A stretch of DNA of 64,000 nucleotides from Betaproteobacteria bacterium. Its GTDB lineage: Bacteria; Pseudomonadota; Gammaproteobacteria; Burkholderiales; Burkholderiaceae_D. Positions within the stretch are counted from its first letter, which is position 1. Every line of letters begins with the position of its first letter. The translations under genes were made by a program, and so were the position numbers. Of this stretch, positions 18,200-26,692 are shown one piece after another. The notes under the pieces were generated by a model. It did no database searches, had not been told where the DNA came from, and was given only the letters and a program-made list of their open reading frames with translations. Location: the NCBI GenBank assembly GCA_025362735.1, contig JANYFL010000038.1:62001-126000 (forward strand), read 5' to 3'.

Positions 18200-18838
18200 A
18201 TGAAGCACAACTTGGTTATGAGGCGTTTTCAGATGAAAAGCTTGATGAATTGGATGGTCGCGGCAATATTGTCGGTGGCCGGTGTTTTATGCGCGTTTCA
18301 GGCTCAGGGACAGCCGGTACCGATGAAAGTCGCAGATGCTGCCGTGTCAGCAGCAAAATGCCCGGATTTACTGAATCGCCATTTCAACAAATTGCAGGAT
18401 GAGTCCGATCAGTCCCTCTGTCAGTACAGCGGCAAAGTGATTTTGATTGTCAACACCGCCAGTTATTGCGGCTTCACCAGCCAATATGAAGGCTTGGAAA
18501 AGCTGTACGCAAAATATGCGGACAAAGGCCTGGTCGTGTTGGGTTTCCCCTCCAATGATTTTTCTCAAGAGCCTGGTAGTAACAAGGACATTGCCGACTT
18601 TTGCTACAACACCTATGGCGTCAAGTTTCCGATGTTTTCCAAGTCTTCGGTGGTCGGCAAAGAGGCCAACCCGCTATATGTCGAGCTGGCAAAACAAACC
18701 GGAAAGAAACCGGGCTGGAATTTTTACAAGTATCTGATTGATCGCAATGGCAAGCCAGTGGCTAGTTTTGGGTCTATTGTTTCCCCGACAGATAGCAGTT
18801 TTATCAGCGAAGTGGAACGCTTGCTAGCCAGCAAGTAG
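18200..18838 (+). CDS. Exported glutathione peroxidase family protein
   Basis: A thiol peroxidase reducing hydrogen or lipid peroxides. The catalytic segment is NTASYCGFTSQYEGLE with a Cys (C90) where some family members have selenocysteine. GFPSNDFSQEPG supplies the conserved Gln-type region and GWNFYKYLID the Trp. Unlike most bacterial copies it has an N-terminal hydrophobic segment (MNWMVAAILSVAGVLCAF, about 15-33) ending in AQGQP, so it is probably periplasmic. The start at ATG 18200 follows AGAGG by five bases; ATG 18233 is an alternative. It is divergent from the CarH-like regulator and behind a good promoter. Confidence 0.85.
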   Translation: MKHNLVMRRFQMKSLMNWMVAAILSVAGVLCAFQAQGQPVPMKVADAAVSAAKCPDLLNRHFNKLQDESDQSLCQYSGKVILIVNTASYCGFTSQYEGLEKLYAKYADKGLVVLGFPSNDFSQEPGSNKDIADFCYNTYGVKFPMFSKSSVVGKEANPLYVELAKQTGKKPGWNFYKYLIDRNGKPVASFGSIVSPTDSSFISEVERLLASK

Positions 18839-18858
18839 CACTAAAGTTTGTTGTTTCA

Positions 18859-18914
18859 CACCCTTGCTTTGAAGGGTGAATTTCGTAGCTCAATCCTGTC
18901 CGGCCCTCGCCGGA
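18859..18914. other. Two small hairpins between the peroxidase gene and folE2
   Basis: CACCCTT-gctttg-AAGGGTG (18859-18878) and TCCGGC-cctc-GCCGGA (18899-18914) lie in the 120-bp gap. The first could end the peroxidase transcript, though only ATTT follows. The second is 44 bp before the folE2 ATG. Confidence 0.35.
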
Positions 18915-18958
18915 TGGCCCGATTCACATAATGCGTCGGGTATTAACCAAGGACACTT

Positions 18959-19771
18959 ATGAACGCCCCTGAAAAAATCTTCCTGCCAGACATTCAGTCC
19001 GTGGCAGATCGCCGCAATATCGCCATTCAACGTGTTGGTGTGAAGTCAGTTGTTTACCCTGTGCGGGTAGTCACAGCATCCGGTCAGGCTCAGCCCTCGG
19101 TGGCCCATTTCGACATGTATGTCGGTCTGGCACATGACGTCAAGGGTACGCACATGTCGCGGTTTCTGGAAATCCTCGAGCGTGATTTGGGTGGAGAACA
19201 AGCGCTGTCTTACTCAACTCTGAAGTCCATGATGCGCGACATGCTGGAGCGACTGGATGCGCAGCGCGGCGATATTGAAATTCGTTTCCCATATTTCATC
19301 CGCAAGAAAGCGCCAGTATCGGGCGTCGAAAGCCTGATGGATTATGAAGTGACATTGAAAGCCGAATCCCGCAATGGTGTGACCAGGTTCGTACAGAAAG
19401 TCCTGGTGCCGGTGACCAGTCTCTGCCCCTGCTCGAAGAATATTTCTGAATACGGTGCGCACAATCAGCGTTCTCACGTCACGATTGCGGCCGAAATCGA
19501 GGCTGACATGGCTATAGAAGAACTCGTGGCTGTTGCGGAGACTGCTGCTTCTTGCGAACTCTATGGTTTGCTCAAGCGCCCGGATGAAAAATACGTCACT
19601 GAACGCGCCTACGACAACCCCAAGTTTGTCGAAGACCTGGTGCGTGATATTGCTTTGGCCTTGAATGAAGACATTCGGGTGCTTGCCTATACCGTGGAAT
19701 CGGAGAACTTTGAATCCATCCACAACCACTCAGCTTACGCCTTGATTGAGCACGACAAACGGCAGGATTAA
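18959..19771 (+). CDS. folE2: GTP cyclohydrolase FolE2 (type IB)
   Basis: Converts GTP to 7,8-dihydroneopterin triphosphate, the entry to folate and other pterins. The 270-residue protein has [19 protein letters not shown] with the catalytic/metal Cys at 156 or 158 and His168, and KGTHMSRF near residue 62; these mark the FolE2/COG1469 type, which works with several divalent metals and can replace zinc-dependent FolE. AAGGAC precedes the ATG. No other folate genes are nearby. Its place beside a photo-oxidative type cluster, where folE genes are light-induced in Pseudomonas putida, may be meaningful. Confidence 0.93.
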   Translation: MNAPEKIFLPDIQSVADRRNIAIQRVGVKSVVYPVRVVTASGQAQPSVAHFDMYVGLAHDVKGTHMSRFLEILERDLGGEQALSYSTLKSMMRDMLERLDAQRGDIEIRFPYFIRKKAPVSGVESLMDYEVTLKAESRNGVTRFVQKVLVPVTSLCPCSKNISEYGAHNQRSHVTIAAEIEADMAIEELVAVAETAASCELYGLLKRPDEKYVTERAYDNPKFVEDLVRDIALALNEDIRVLAYTVESENFESIHNHSAYALIEHDKRQD

Positions 19772-19776
19772 ACCAC

Positions 19777-19868
19777 TGTCATTCTGAGTGCAGCGAAGAA
19801 TCTCAGGTCATTCTTGACCGTCGGCAATGCATAACCACCTGAGATCCTTCGCTACGCTCAGGATGACA
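19777..19868. repeat. GTCATTCTGAGxGCAGCGAAGAATCT-family inverted repeat
   Basis: GTCATTCTGAGTGCAGCGAA with GAATCTCAGGT forms the left arm. ACCTGAGATCCTTCGCTACG with CTCAGGATGAC forms the right arm, about 32 bp apart. This motif recurs in intergenic DNA of many bacteria. It separates folE2 from the flavin oxidoreductase gene and could end or stabilise the folE2 message. Confidence 0.7.
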
Positions 19869-19932
19869 AGAATGAATCCAAACGGGCAAAGACTCCGTAC
19901 AAGAAAGGTCATATTCACTAACGGGAGATGAA

Positions 19933-21267
19933 TTGAAGATCGCGGTCGTCGGTGCCGGAATTTCCGGACTGTCCTGTGCCTGGCAACTGGCTCGTTCAGG
20001 CCGGCATGAGGTCGTGCTGTACGAAGCCAACGATTATTTCGGCGGGCACACGCACACCGTCGACATCAAGGTGGACGGCATTCGCCATCCGGTCGATACC
20101 GGTTTTCTGGTCTTCAACCATCGCACTTATCCAAATCTGGTGCAGCTCTTCGATCACCTCGGCGTCAAAACCGCCAAATCGGACATGTCGTTCTCAGTCA
20201 TGCTGAAGCAACAGGACAAGAACGGACGCTCTACAACCGACCTTGAATGGGCTGGCCACGATCTGAATGCAGTGTTTGCCCAGCGTCGCAATCTGGTCAA
20301 TCCTCGTTTTTTGCGCATGTTGCTGGACATTCTGCGCTTCAATAGGCTGGCGACGGATCTGGCCAAACAGGGCGAAGCGGTGAGCGCCAATACGACCGTT
20401 GGTGCATTTCTGGACGAACATCGGTTTTCACAGACCTTCCGCGATTGGTACCTGCTGCCGATGGCGGCTGCGATCTGGTCGTGCTCGACTGAACAGATGC
20501 AGGCTTTCCCGATGGCGATTTTCATCCGCTTTTGTCACAACCACGGCTTGCTGCAAGTCAACGACCGGCCTCAGTGGTATAGCGTGGTCGGCGGCGGACG
20601 TGAATATGTCAGTAAGCTGCTGATGGATATTCCAGATGTACGCCGTTCCGAATCGGCGCAGTCCGTAAAGCGCACGGCCAGTGGTCAAGTCAATGTCCAT
20701 TCCCACTCGGGTACGCAGACCTATGATCAGGTTGTGTTGGCCTGCCATAGCGATGAATCGCTGGCCCTGCTCGGCGATGCGACCCAGCTTGAACGCGAAC
20801 TGCTCGGCGCCATTCGCTATCAGCCGAATCACGCCATTCTGCATACCGATGCTAGCGTGTTACCCCGCCGCAGCTTGGCGCATGCGGCCTGGAATTATCA
20901 GTGCAGCATCGACCAGACGCGCCCGAATCAGCGTGCCGTCTGTGTTCACTATCTGATTAATCGTCTGCAGCAGGTGCCGTTCCAGCGCCCGGTCGTGGTT
21001 TCGCTGAATGCCTTCGATCGTCCTGCTCCAGCCAGCATCTTGGGTGAGTTCGATTACGCCCATCCGGTGTTTGACGGCCCAGCCATCGCGGCCCAGCAGC
21101 GTTTACCCGAACTGCAGGGTCGCAACAACACCTGGTTTTGCGGCGCCTGGACTGGTTATGGTTTTCATGAAGACGGTCTTAAGTCGGGTCTTGGGATTGC
21201 GTCAGCTATTCAGAAAAAACTCGAGAGCCTGACCGAACCCGGTTCGCCCTCTCTCCACCTTGCCTGA
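19933..21267 (+). CDS. FAD-dependent amine-oxidase-like oxidoreductase of the Cfa-linked cluster
   Basis: A 444-residue flavoprotein. The N-terminal Rossmann motif VVGAGISGLSCAWQLA is followed by YEANDYFGGHTHTVD, and the C-terminal flavin contact is WFCGAWTGYGFHEDGLKSG. Relatives sit next to Cfa-like methyltransferases; in Rhodobacter sphaeroides a related operon makes methylated and furan fatty acids. It probably acts on lipid acyl chains, which is inferred. The start is TTG 19933: GGGAG lies six bases upstream and the nearby ATG at 19928 is out of frame. It opens a tightly spaced seven-gene run to 26675. Confidence 0.85.
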   Translation: MKIAVVGAGISGLSCAWQLARSGRHEVVLYEANDYFGGHTHTVDIKVDGIRHPVDTGFLVFNHRTYPNLVQLFDHLGVKTAKSDMSFSVMLKQQDKNGRSTTDLEWAGHDLNAVFAQRRNLVNPRFLRMLLDILRFNRLATDLAKQGEAVSANTTVGAFLDEHRFSQTFRDWYLLPMAAAIWSCSTEQMQAFPMAIFIRFCHNHGLLQVNDRPQWYSVVGGGREYVSKLLMDIPDVRRSESAQSVKRTASGQVNVHSHSGTQTYDQVVLACHSDESLALLGDATQLERELLGAIRYQPNHAILHTDASVLPRRSLAHAAWNYQCSIDQTRPNQRAVCVHYLINRLQQVPFQRPVVVSLNAFDRPAPASILGEFDYAHPVFDGPAIAAQQRLPELQGRNNTWFCGAWTGYGFHEDGLKSGLGIASAIQKKLESLTEPGSPSLHLA

Positions 21268-21276
21268 GCGTTTGCA

Positions 21277-22086
21277 ATGTCAGTCATCCACTTGAACCCG
21301 GACACAGAAAGCCGCGCCTTGATTGGTTTTGGTGAGGTGCGTCATACGCGCTTGCGTCCGGCTCGTAACGCCTTTCGTTACCCCGCGTATTTTTTGCGTT
21401 TACCCGTGCGACAACTTGATGTCGCGCTGAGCAGCCAGCGCTGGCTTTCGCATAATCGCTGGAATCTGTTCAGCTTTTATGACCGTGATCACGGTGATCA
21501 AGATGCCAGTAGACCGATCCAATCTCCGCTGCAGTGGATCGAAGAGGTTTTGCAACGTGAAGGCATTACCAATGCAACTGGCCCGATCTGGCTGCAAGCT
21601 TTTCCACGTGTGCTGGGCTATGTCTTCAATCCCGTCAGCTTCTGGTTCTGTCATCGTGCCGATGGCGCCTTACGAGCGATTGTGTGTGAGGTCCGTAATA
21701 CCTTTGGCGAAAAGCATTGCTATCTACTCGATCAGGATGACAGCACGCCGCTGAAGTGGGGTACGGAGCTGACGACACGCAAGGTCTTTCATGTTTCCCC
21801 GTTCTGCAAGATCGAAGGTACATATCGCTTTCGTTTTCTGGATGCAAAAGATCGTACCGTCGCACGTATCGATTACGACGATGCGCAGGGGCCATTGTTA
21901 TTGACCAGCGTTGGCGGTGAACTCGAAGCGCTGACTGATCGCGCATTGTTGCGTGCTTTTTTCCGTTTTCCTTTGTTCACCTTCGGCGTGATTGGCCGCA
22001 TTCACTGGCAGGCGCTGAAGCTCTGGATCAAACGTATTCCTTTCATTTCCAAACCCAAACCACCCGTTGCTGCGGTAACACGTTGA
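21277..22086 (+). CDS. DUF1365-domain protein
   Basis: A 269-residue protein with the DUF1365 pattern GEVRHTRLRPARNAFRYPAY near the start, PRVLGYVFNPVSFWFCH in the centre and VSPFCKIEGTYRFRF later. Function is unknown, but the family is almost always found between an FAD oxidoreductase and a Cfa-like methyltransferase, as here. It starts 10 bp after the oxidoreductase stop and ends 10 bp before the methyltransferase start, so the genes form one operon. There is no signal peptide. Confidence 0.88.
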   Translation: MSVIHLNPDTESRALIGFGEVRHTRLRPARNAFRYPAYFLRLPVRQLDVALSSQRWLSHNRWNLFSFYDRDHGDQDASRPIQSPLQWIEEVLQREGITNATGPIWLQAFPRVLGYVFNPVSFWFCHRADGALRAIVCEVRNTFGEKHCYLLDQDDSTPLKWGTELTTRKVFHVSPFCKIEGTYRFRFLDAKDRTVARIDYDDAQGPLLLTSVGGELEALTDRALLRAFFRFPLFTFGVIGRIHWQALKLWIKRIPFISKPKPPVAAVTR

Positions 22087-22095
22087 GGCCCTGCG

Positions 22096-23385
22096 ATGAA
22101 TCACGAACAGACATTTTCCAACCCCGGTTTTGAAAGCAACAAGCTTTGCACCGATGGCTTTCCTGCTTCGGCGCGCTTCATCATCAAGTTGCTTGAGCGC
22201 ATGACCGAAGGCTCACTAACGGTCAGCTTTCCTGATTGTGGCAAAGGCAGCAGTAGCGCCCGCTTTGGCAGTGCTGAGCCGCATGGTGAAATTGTTCTAC
22301 ACAACTGGAACGTTTGCGATGCTGCCTTGAAAACCGGTGACATTGGTTTCGGCGAAACTTATATCGCGGGCGATTGGACCACGCCTAATCTGGCAACGCT
22401 GATGCAGGTGATGGTGTCAAACCGCAATCAGATTGAGGCGGTCATCTATGGCAAGTGGTGGGGCAAGGTCTTGTATCGCATCAAGCATCTGCTCAACCGC
22501 AACACGCGCAAAGGCAGTCGCAAGAATATTCATGCGCACTACGACATCGGCAATGCCTTCTATACCGAATGGCTCGACCCAACGATGACTTATTCGAGCG
22601 CGCTCTATTCAAGTCCGGCCAGTCCGCTGGCACCAGACCTGGATGATGTGCAAAGCCTGTCCATTGCTCAAACCGCGAAATATCAGCGCATTCTCGATCA
22701 ACTGAAACTGCCCGCAGGATCAAAGGTATTGGAAATCGGTTTCGGTTGGGGCGGGTTCGCGGAACAGGCTGCACACAACGATTTGCATGTGATCGGACTA
22801 ACGCTTTCAACCGAGCAGATGCGTTACGCACAGGAGCGCCTTGCATCTGCTGGTCTGGCAGAGCAGGCGGATTTTAGTCTGCGTGATTACCGGGACATTG
22901 GGCAAAATTCCAATGGCCAGTTTGATGGCATTGTCTCGATCGAAATGTTCGAGGCCGTCGGCGAAGAATACTGGTCAGGCTATTTCGAGTGCCTGAAACG
23001 CAATCTCAAACCCGGCGGCAAGGCAGTGATTCAGACCATCACCATCGCCGAAGAATTATTTGACGACTATCGCGTCAGCAGTGATTTCATCCAGCAGTAC
23101 ATTTTTCCCGGCGGCATGCTGCCGACCCCATCGATCTTTCGTCAGCAAGCCGAGCGGGTCGGCCTGAAGGTGACCGACACCTTTGCTTTTGGTCAAGACT
23201 ATGCGCGCACTCTGCAGGCCTGGCTGCGCAGCTTCTATGCAAAGGAAAGAGAAATTCGCGCGCAGGGGTTTAATGTTGAGTTCATGCGTACCTGGGCTTT
23301 TTATCTGGCTTACTGCATCGCCGCTTTTCGCAATGCCAATACGGATGTGATTCAGTTCACGTTGGAGCATGAACATTCTGGCTAA
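22096..23385 (+). CDS. Cyclopropane-fatty-acyl-phospholipid synthase-family methyltransferase
   Basis: A 429-residue SAM-dependent lipid methyltransferase. VLEIGFGWGGFAEQAA is the SAM-binding loop (about residue 212). Upstream NIHAHYDIGNAFYTEWLDPT and MTYSSALY, and the FDGIVSIEMFEAVGEEYW segment, are Cfa-family active-site features. Cfa makes cyclopropane acyl chains; relatives in this operon type (UfaM-like) may methylate a double bond on the way to furan fatty acids. Which reaction applies cannot be told from sequence by eye. Its last codons overlap the possible start of the next gene. Confidence 0.9.
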   Translation: MNHEQTFSNPGFESNKLCTDGFPASARFIIKLLERMTEGSLTVSFPDCGKGSSSARFGSAEPHGEIVLHNWNVCDAALKTGDIGFGETYIAGDWTTPNLATLMQVMVSNRNQIEAVIYGKWWGKVLYRIKHLLNRNTRKGSRKNIHAHYDIGNAFYTEWLDPTMTYSSALYSSPASPLAPDLDDVQSLSIAQTAKYQRILDQLKLPAGSKVLEIGFGWGGFAEQAAHNDLHVIGLTLSTEQMRYAQERLASAGLAEQADFSLRDYRDIGQNSNGQFDGIVSIEMFEAVGEEYWSGYFECLKRNLKPGGKAVIQTITIAEELFDDYRVSSDFIQQYIFPGGMLPTPSIFRQQAERVGLKVTDTFAFGQDYARTLQAWLRSFYAKEREIRAQGFNVEFMRTWAFYLAYCIAAFRNANTDVIQFTLEHEHSG

Positions 23386-24010
23386 GAGGATTCAAGTGGC
23401 CCCTACCCTCCCCCTCCTCCAGAGGGGGAGGGAACTAAAACTCCTTCCCCCTCTGGGGGAAGGTTGGGATGGGGACATATTACGAAGACTGGTTTTATTA
23501 ATGCTGATGAGCATCATCTCGCTGCAAACCTATGCCGTTGAGGTCCCGCATCACATCGCCGAAGCCATCCCCAATGCCCGCCTTTCCGGTGGCGGTCCCT
23601 TCCGTTATTTCGGTTTTCACATTTACGATGCTCAGCTGTGGGTCGGCGATGAGGGTTACAAACCCGATGCTCCATTTGCCATCGACCTGAACTATGCCCG
23701 CAATTTCGATGGTGAAGAGATTGCCAAGACCAGCCGCGAAGAAATGGAACGAATGCAATACGGCACAGCTGTTCAGCAAGAGCAGTGGTTCGGGCAGATG
23801 AAAGCTATTTTCCCCGACGTCAAAAAAGGCCAGCACATCACCGGTGTCTTCACTGCTCAAGGCGTGCATTTTTTCTTCAACGGTAAAGCGATTGGTGAAG
23901 TGAGGAATGCCGCTTTCTCGAAGGCCTTTGCCGCGATCTGGATGGACCCGCGTACCAAGGCAAACAAAGTGCGTGAGCAAATGCTGACGGGTGCAAACCC
24001 GGTTCATTGA
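23369..24010 (+). CDS. Chalcone-isomerase-like exported protein
   Basis: The mature domain has PNARLSGGGPFRYFGFHIYDAQ in two parts, then KTSREEMERMQYG and VFTAQGVHFFFNG, as in the bacterial chalcone isomerase-like family, whose members bind fatty acids or related lipids. A hydrophobic signal segment LRRLVLLMLMSIISLQTYA lies at about residues 38-56. From the ATG at 23369 (behind GGAG, overlapping the methyltransferase end) the first 36 residues are a translated palindromic repeat. ATG 23501 is the alternative but would cut into the signal peptide's basic end. The start is therefore unsure; the domain is not. Confidence 0.75.
   Translation: MNILAKRIQVAPTLPLLQRGRELKLLPPLGEGWDGDILRRLVLLMLMSIISLQTYAVEVPHHIAEAIPNARLSGGGPFRYFGFHIYDAQLWVGDEGYKPDAPFAIDLNYARNFDGEEIAKTSREEMERMQYGTAVQQEQWFGQMKAIFPDVKKGQHITGVFTAQGVHFFFNGKAIGEVRNAAFSKAFAAIWMDPRTKANKVREQMLTGANPVH
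23401..23475. repeat. CCCCTACCCTCCCCCTC-family palindromic repeat
   Basis: CCCTACCCTCCCCCTCCTCC and AGAGGGGGAGGG form the left self-complementary arm. CTCCTTCCCCCTCTGGGGGA with AGGTTGGGATGGGG forms the right arm. It lies between the Cfa-like stop and the signal peptide of the chalcone-isomerase-like gene and is open in that gene's frame. It resembles, but is distinct from, the CCCTCTCCC family. Confidence 0.75.
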
Positions 24011-24011
24011 C

Positions 24012-25343
24012 ATGACAACCCAAGCGGTGGCCAGCACAAATCTGGGCACGAATACACATCTGAGTCTTGGCCCTTTGATCTGCTACGGCGCATTTGGTTT
24101 TCCGCTGGCCCTGGTTGCACTGCCGATTTATGTCTATGTCGCCAAGTTCTATAGCGATCAATTTGGTCTTTCCTTGACGCTGATCGGCACGATCCTGCTC
24201 GCGACGCGTTTGCTCGATACGTTCACTGATCCTCTACTGGGTTGGTGGGTGGATCGCAGCCGCCTTGCTTCAACCGAACGCGGCAAGATAGCCGGATACC
24301 GTCGCTTCATTCTTTACGCTTTACCCCTGCTTGCACTCGGTTATCTTGCATTGTTTCATCCTCGGCTGATCGCGTCGGCATCAGGTATGGCATCAGTCTG
24401 GCTGGCCTTTTCTCTTGTCGTGGTCTATCTTGGTTTTTCGCTAGCGACGATCACCTATCAAGGCTGGGGCGCAGAACTGTCAACGGATCCGGTTGAACGC
24501 ACACGTATCACCGGCACGCGCGAAGGCTTGGGCTTGGTTGGCGTGATCATTGCTGCTGTCTTACCCGAGCAACTCGGCATGTCCGCATTAACGACGGTAT
24601 TTATCGTCAGCCTTTGTAGCTCGGCCTGGTTGTTACTAATACTGGCGCCGCATCCAGTAACAGCCATCGCAAGAAAACAATCAAGCGATATTTCTCTCGG
24701 CTTGCGAACCAGCCTGACCGCACCACTGGGCAATCCACGCTTTCGCATGCTGCTGTGGATTTTTCTGGCTAATGGGATCGCCAGTGCAATCCCCGCGAAC
24801 CTGATTCTTTTTTTCGTGCGCGATGTCCTGCAACTCGTGAATTCCGGTTTGTTCCTCGGCGCCTATTTCATCGCGGGCGCATGCTCGATTCCGCTCTGGA
24901 TTGCACTGGCAAAACGGCTCGGACTCGCACGTGCCTGGTTTGTTGGCATGCTCGCCAGCATCGCAGCCTTTGTCTGGGCTTACTGGTTGAGTGCAGGCGA
25001 CCAGACTGGATTTTTGATCATTTGTATTGTTTCCGGTTTTGCATTGGGTGCTGACTTAGCTTTACCTGCCGCGATTCTGGCGGGAGTCATTACCGCAGCC
25101 GGTCATCGTGGCAGCCGTGAAGGAGCCTATTTCGGTTTGTGGAGTTTTGCGACCAAGCTCAATCTTGCTTTGGCTGCAGGCATCAGTCTGCCTCTGTTGG
25201 GGCTGCTCGGTTACGTGCCACAAATGCCAAGCATCACAGGCGCGCATGCACTCTCAATTGCCTACGCGCTCGTACCTTGCGGACTCAAGCTGCTCGCTGT
25301 GGGGCTACTCTGGCGTTCGTCATTTTTCAAGGAGTCGATATGA
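24012..25343 (+). CDS. MFS/GPH-type transporter
   Basis: A 443-residue integral membrane protein with about 12 hydrophobic segments. FTDPLLGWWVDRSR after the second segment is the signature loop of the GPH (glycoside-pentoside-hexuronide:cation symporter) branch of the major facilitator superfamily. In Cfa/DUF1365 operons this protein is unlikely to be a sugar carrier; a lipid or fatty-acid role is an inference. The start chosen is ATG 24012, two bases after the previous stop; the frame could open at 23991. Its stop overlaps the next start (ATGA). Confidence 0.85.
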   Translation: MTTQAVASTNLGTNTHLSLGPLICYGAFGFPLALVALPIYVYVAKFYSDQFGLSLTLIGTILLATRLLDTFTDPLLGWWVDRSRLASTERGKIAGYRRFILYALPLLALGYLALFHPRLIASASGMASVWLAFSLVVVYLGFSLATITYQGWGAELSTDPVERTRITGTREGLGLVGVIIAAVLPEQLGMSALTTVFIVSLCSSAWLLLILAPHPVTAIARKQSSDISLGLRTSLTAPLGNPRFRMLLWIFLANGIASAIPANLILFFVRDVLQLVNSGLFLGAYFIAGACSIPLWIALAKRLGLARAWFVGMLASIAAFVWAYWLSAGDQTGFLIICIVSGFALGADLALPAAILAGVITAAGHRGSREGAYFGLWSFATKLNLALAAGISLPLLGLLGYVPQMPSITGAHALSIAYALVPCGLKLLAVGLLWRSSFFKESI

Positions 25344-25888
25344 ACAGGTTGCTGCGCTGGAAAACGCTCGTGTTATCGGTGTTACTGATTCTGAGTGCTT
25401 GCGCTTCCATTGAACCCACGGCTTACAAAAATGAAAAGCCGGTGCTCGATCTCAAGACTTATTTCAACGGAACACTGGATGCCCGGGGTATGTTCCAGAA
25501 TCGCTCTGGAGAGGTGGTCAAACGTTTCAAGGTGGTGATCGAATGCAAGTGGGCGGTTGTGAACGGTGTCGAGACCGGTACACTGGATGAAGACTTCACT
25601 TATTCAGACGGAACCAGACAGCGGCGGGTCTGGACGCTAAAGAAAGTGGCCCCTAACCGCTACATCGGCACCGCGCCGGATGTCGTGGGCGAAGCCATCG
25701 GCATTACGGCAGGCAATGCGCTGAACTGGAAATATACGCTTGCCTTGCCTCTGGGCGACAAGGTCTATAACGTGGATTTCAACGACTGGATGTATTTAAT
25801 GGATGACAAGGTCATGCTGAATCGTGCGGCAATGAGCAAGTTTGGTTTTCATGTCGGCGACGTGACACTCTCGTTTACCAAACGCTAG
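25340..25888 (+). CDS. DUF3833 lipoprotein
   Basis: A 182-residue protein with a type II signal peptide (lipobox LSAC, Cys about 22), so it is a lipoprotein. The body shows the DUF3833 pattern: LKTYFNGTLDARGMFQNRSG, DFTYSDGTRQRRVWTL, then YTLALPLGDKVYNVDFNDW and MYLMDD. The family is a lipocalin-like beta barrel by appearance, with no proven ligand. ATG 25340 overlaps the transporter stop by four bases and has GGAG upstream, so it is translationally coupled. Confidence 0.85.
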   Translation: MNRLLRWKTLVLSVLLILSACASIEPTAYKNEKPVLDLKTYFNGTLDARGMFQNRSGEVVKRFKVVIECKWAVVNGVETGTLDEDFTYSDGTRQRRVWTLKKVAPNRYIGTAPDVVGEAIGITAGNALNWKYTLALPLGDKVYNVDFNDWMYLMDDKVMLNRAAMSKFGFHVGDVTLSFTKR

Positions 25889-25901
25889 ATCAACACACCC
25901 T

Positions 25902-26675
25902 ATGTCCTTAAATCCACCTATTTCCGACTGGACCCGACAGCGCGTCTGGATCATCGGTGCTTCAACCGGCATCGGCGCAGAGACCGCGAAGTTGCTGCTG
26001 CAAAAGGGCGCGCACGTAGCGCTCTCAGCTCGCAATGCCACCGCCCTGAATGAAGTCGCAGGGGAAAATGCCAATGCGCTACTGGTTCCGCTCGATATCA
26101 CGCAACCGGATATGCTGGTCAATGCGCGTACCGCCATCGTTGCTGCATGGGGTGGTTATGATCAGGTGCTCATCGTTGCCGGGTCGTACACTGAAATGCG
26201 CGCTCAGGATTTCGATCTGGCTAAAGCCAAAGCCTTGCTGGAGATCAACTTGCATGGCGTGCTGAATACGCTGGCCGTGGTGCTGCCCGATCTGCAGAAG
26301 CAAAAAAGCGGAGGCATCGGGATTGTGGCTTCAGTTGCGGGCTACAGCGGCTTGCCCAAGGCGCTGATCTATGGCGCATCCAAGGCCGCGCTGATCAACC
26401 TCACCGAATCGCTCTATCTGGATCTGCATCCGCAAGGCATTGCAGTCTCATTGATTTGTCCGGGCTTTGTCGCCACGCCGCTGACGGCACACAACGATTT
26501 CAAAATGCCAGCGCTGATCAGTGCGGAAGAAGCGGCCCGTGATCTGGTACACGGGCTTGAGCGCGGAGACTTCGAGATTCATTTCCCGAAACGTTTTACG
26601 CGCGTGCTGAAATTTCTGCGGCTCTTGCCTTACAGTTTCTATTTCAAAGCGATTCATCGCGCGACCGGGCTTTGA
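25902..26675 (+). CDS. Short-chain dehydrogenase/reductase (SDR)
   Basis: A 257-residue NAD(P)-dependent oxidoreductase. The cofactor loop is IIGASTGIGAETAK (about residues 13-26) and the catalytic Tyr/Lys lie in YGASKAAL with the Ser-containing strand VASVAGYSG before it. PGFVATPLT follows. It closes the Cfa-linked run, 13 bp after the DUF3833 stop. Substrate is unknown; from context an oxidised lipid or aldehyde is plausible. Confidence 0.87.
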   Translation: MSLNPPISDWTRQRVWIIGASTGIGAETAKLLLQKGAHVALSARNATALNEVAGENANALLVPLDITQPDMLVNARTAIVAAWGGYDQVLIVAGSYTEMRAQDFDLAKAKALLEINLHGVLNTLAVVLPDLQKQKSGGIGIVASVAGYSGLPKALIYGASKAALINLTESLYLDLHPQGIAVSLICPGFVATPLTAHNDFKMPALISAEEAARDLVHGLERGDFEIHFPKRFTRVLKFLRLLPYSFYFKAIHRATGL

Positions 26676-26692
26676 TTCCAGCGCACATAAAA

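Noticed and set aside
19933-26675. Carotenoid or sugar-uptake operon
   Set aside because: The flavin oxidoreductase and GPH-type transporter suggest this at first, but DUF1365, Cfa-like, chalcone-isomerase-like and DUF3833 neighbours fit lipid modification; no crt or glycoside genes are present.
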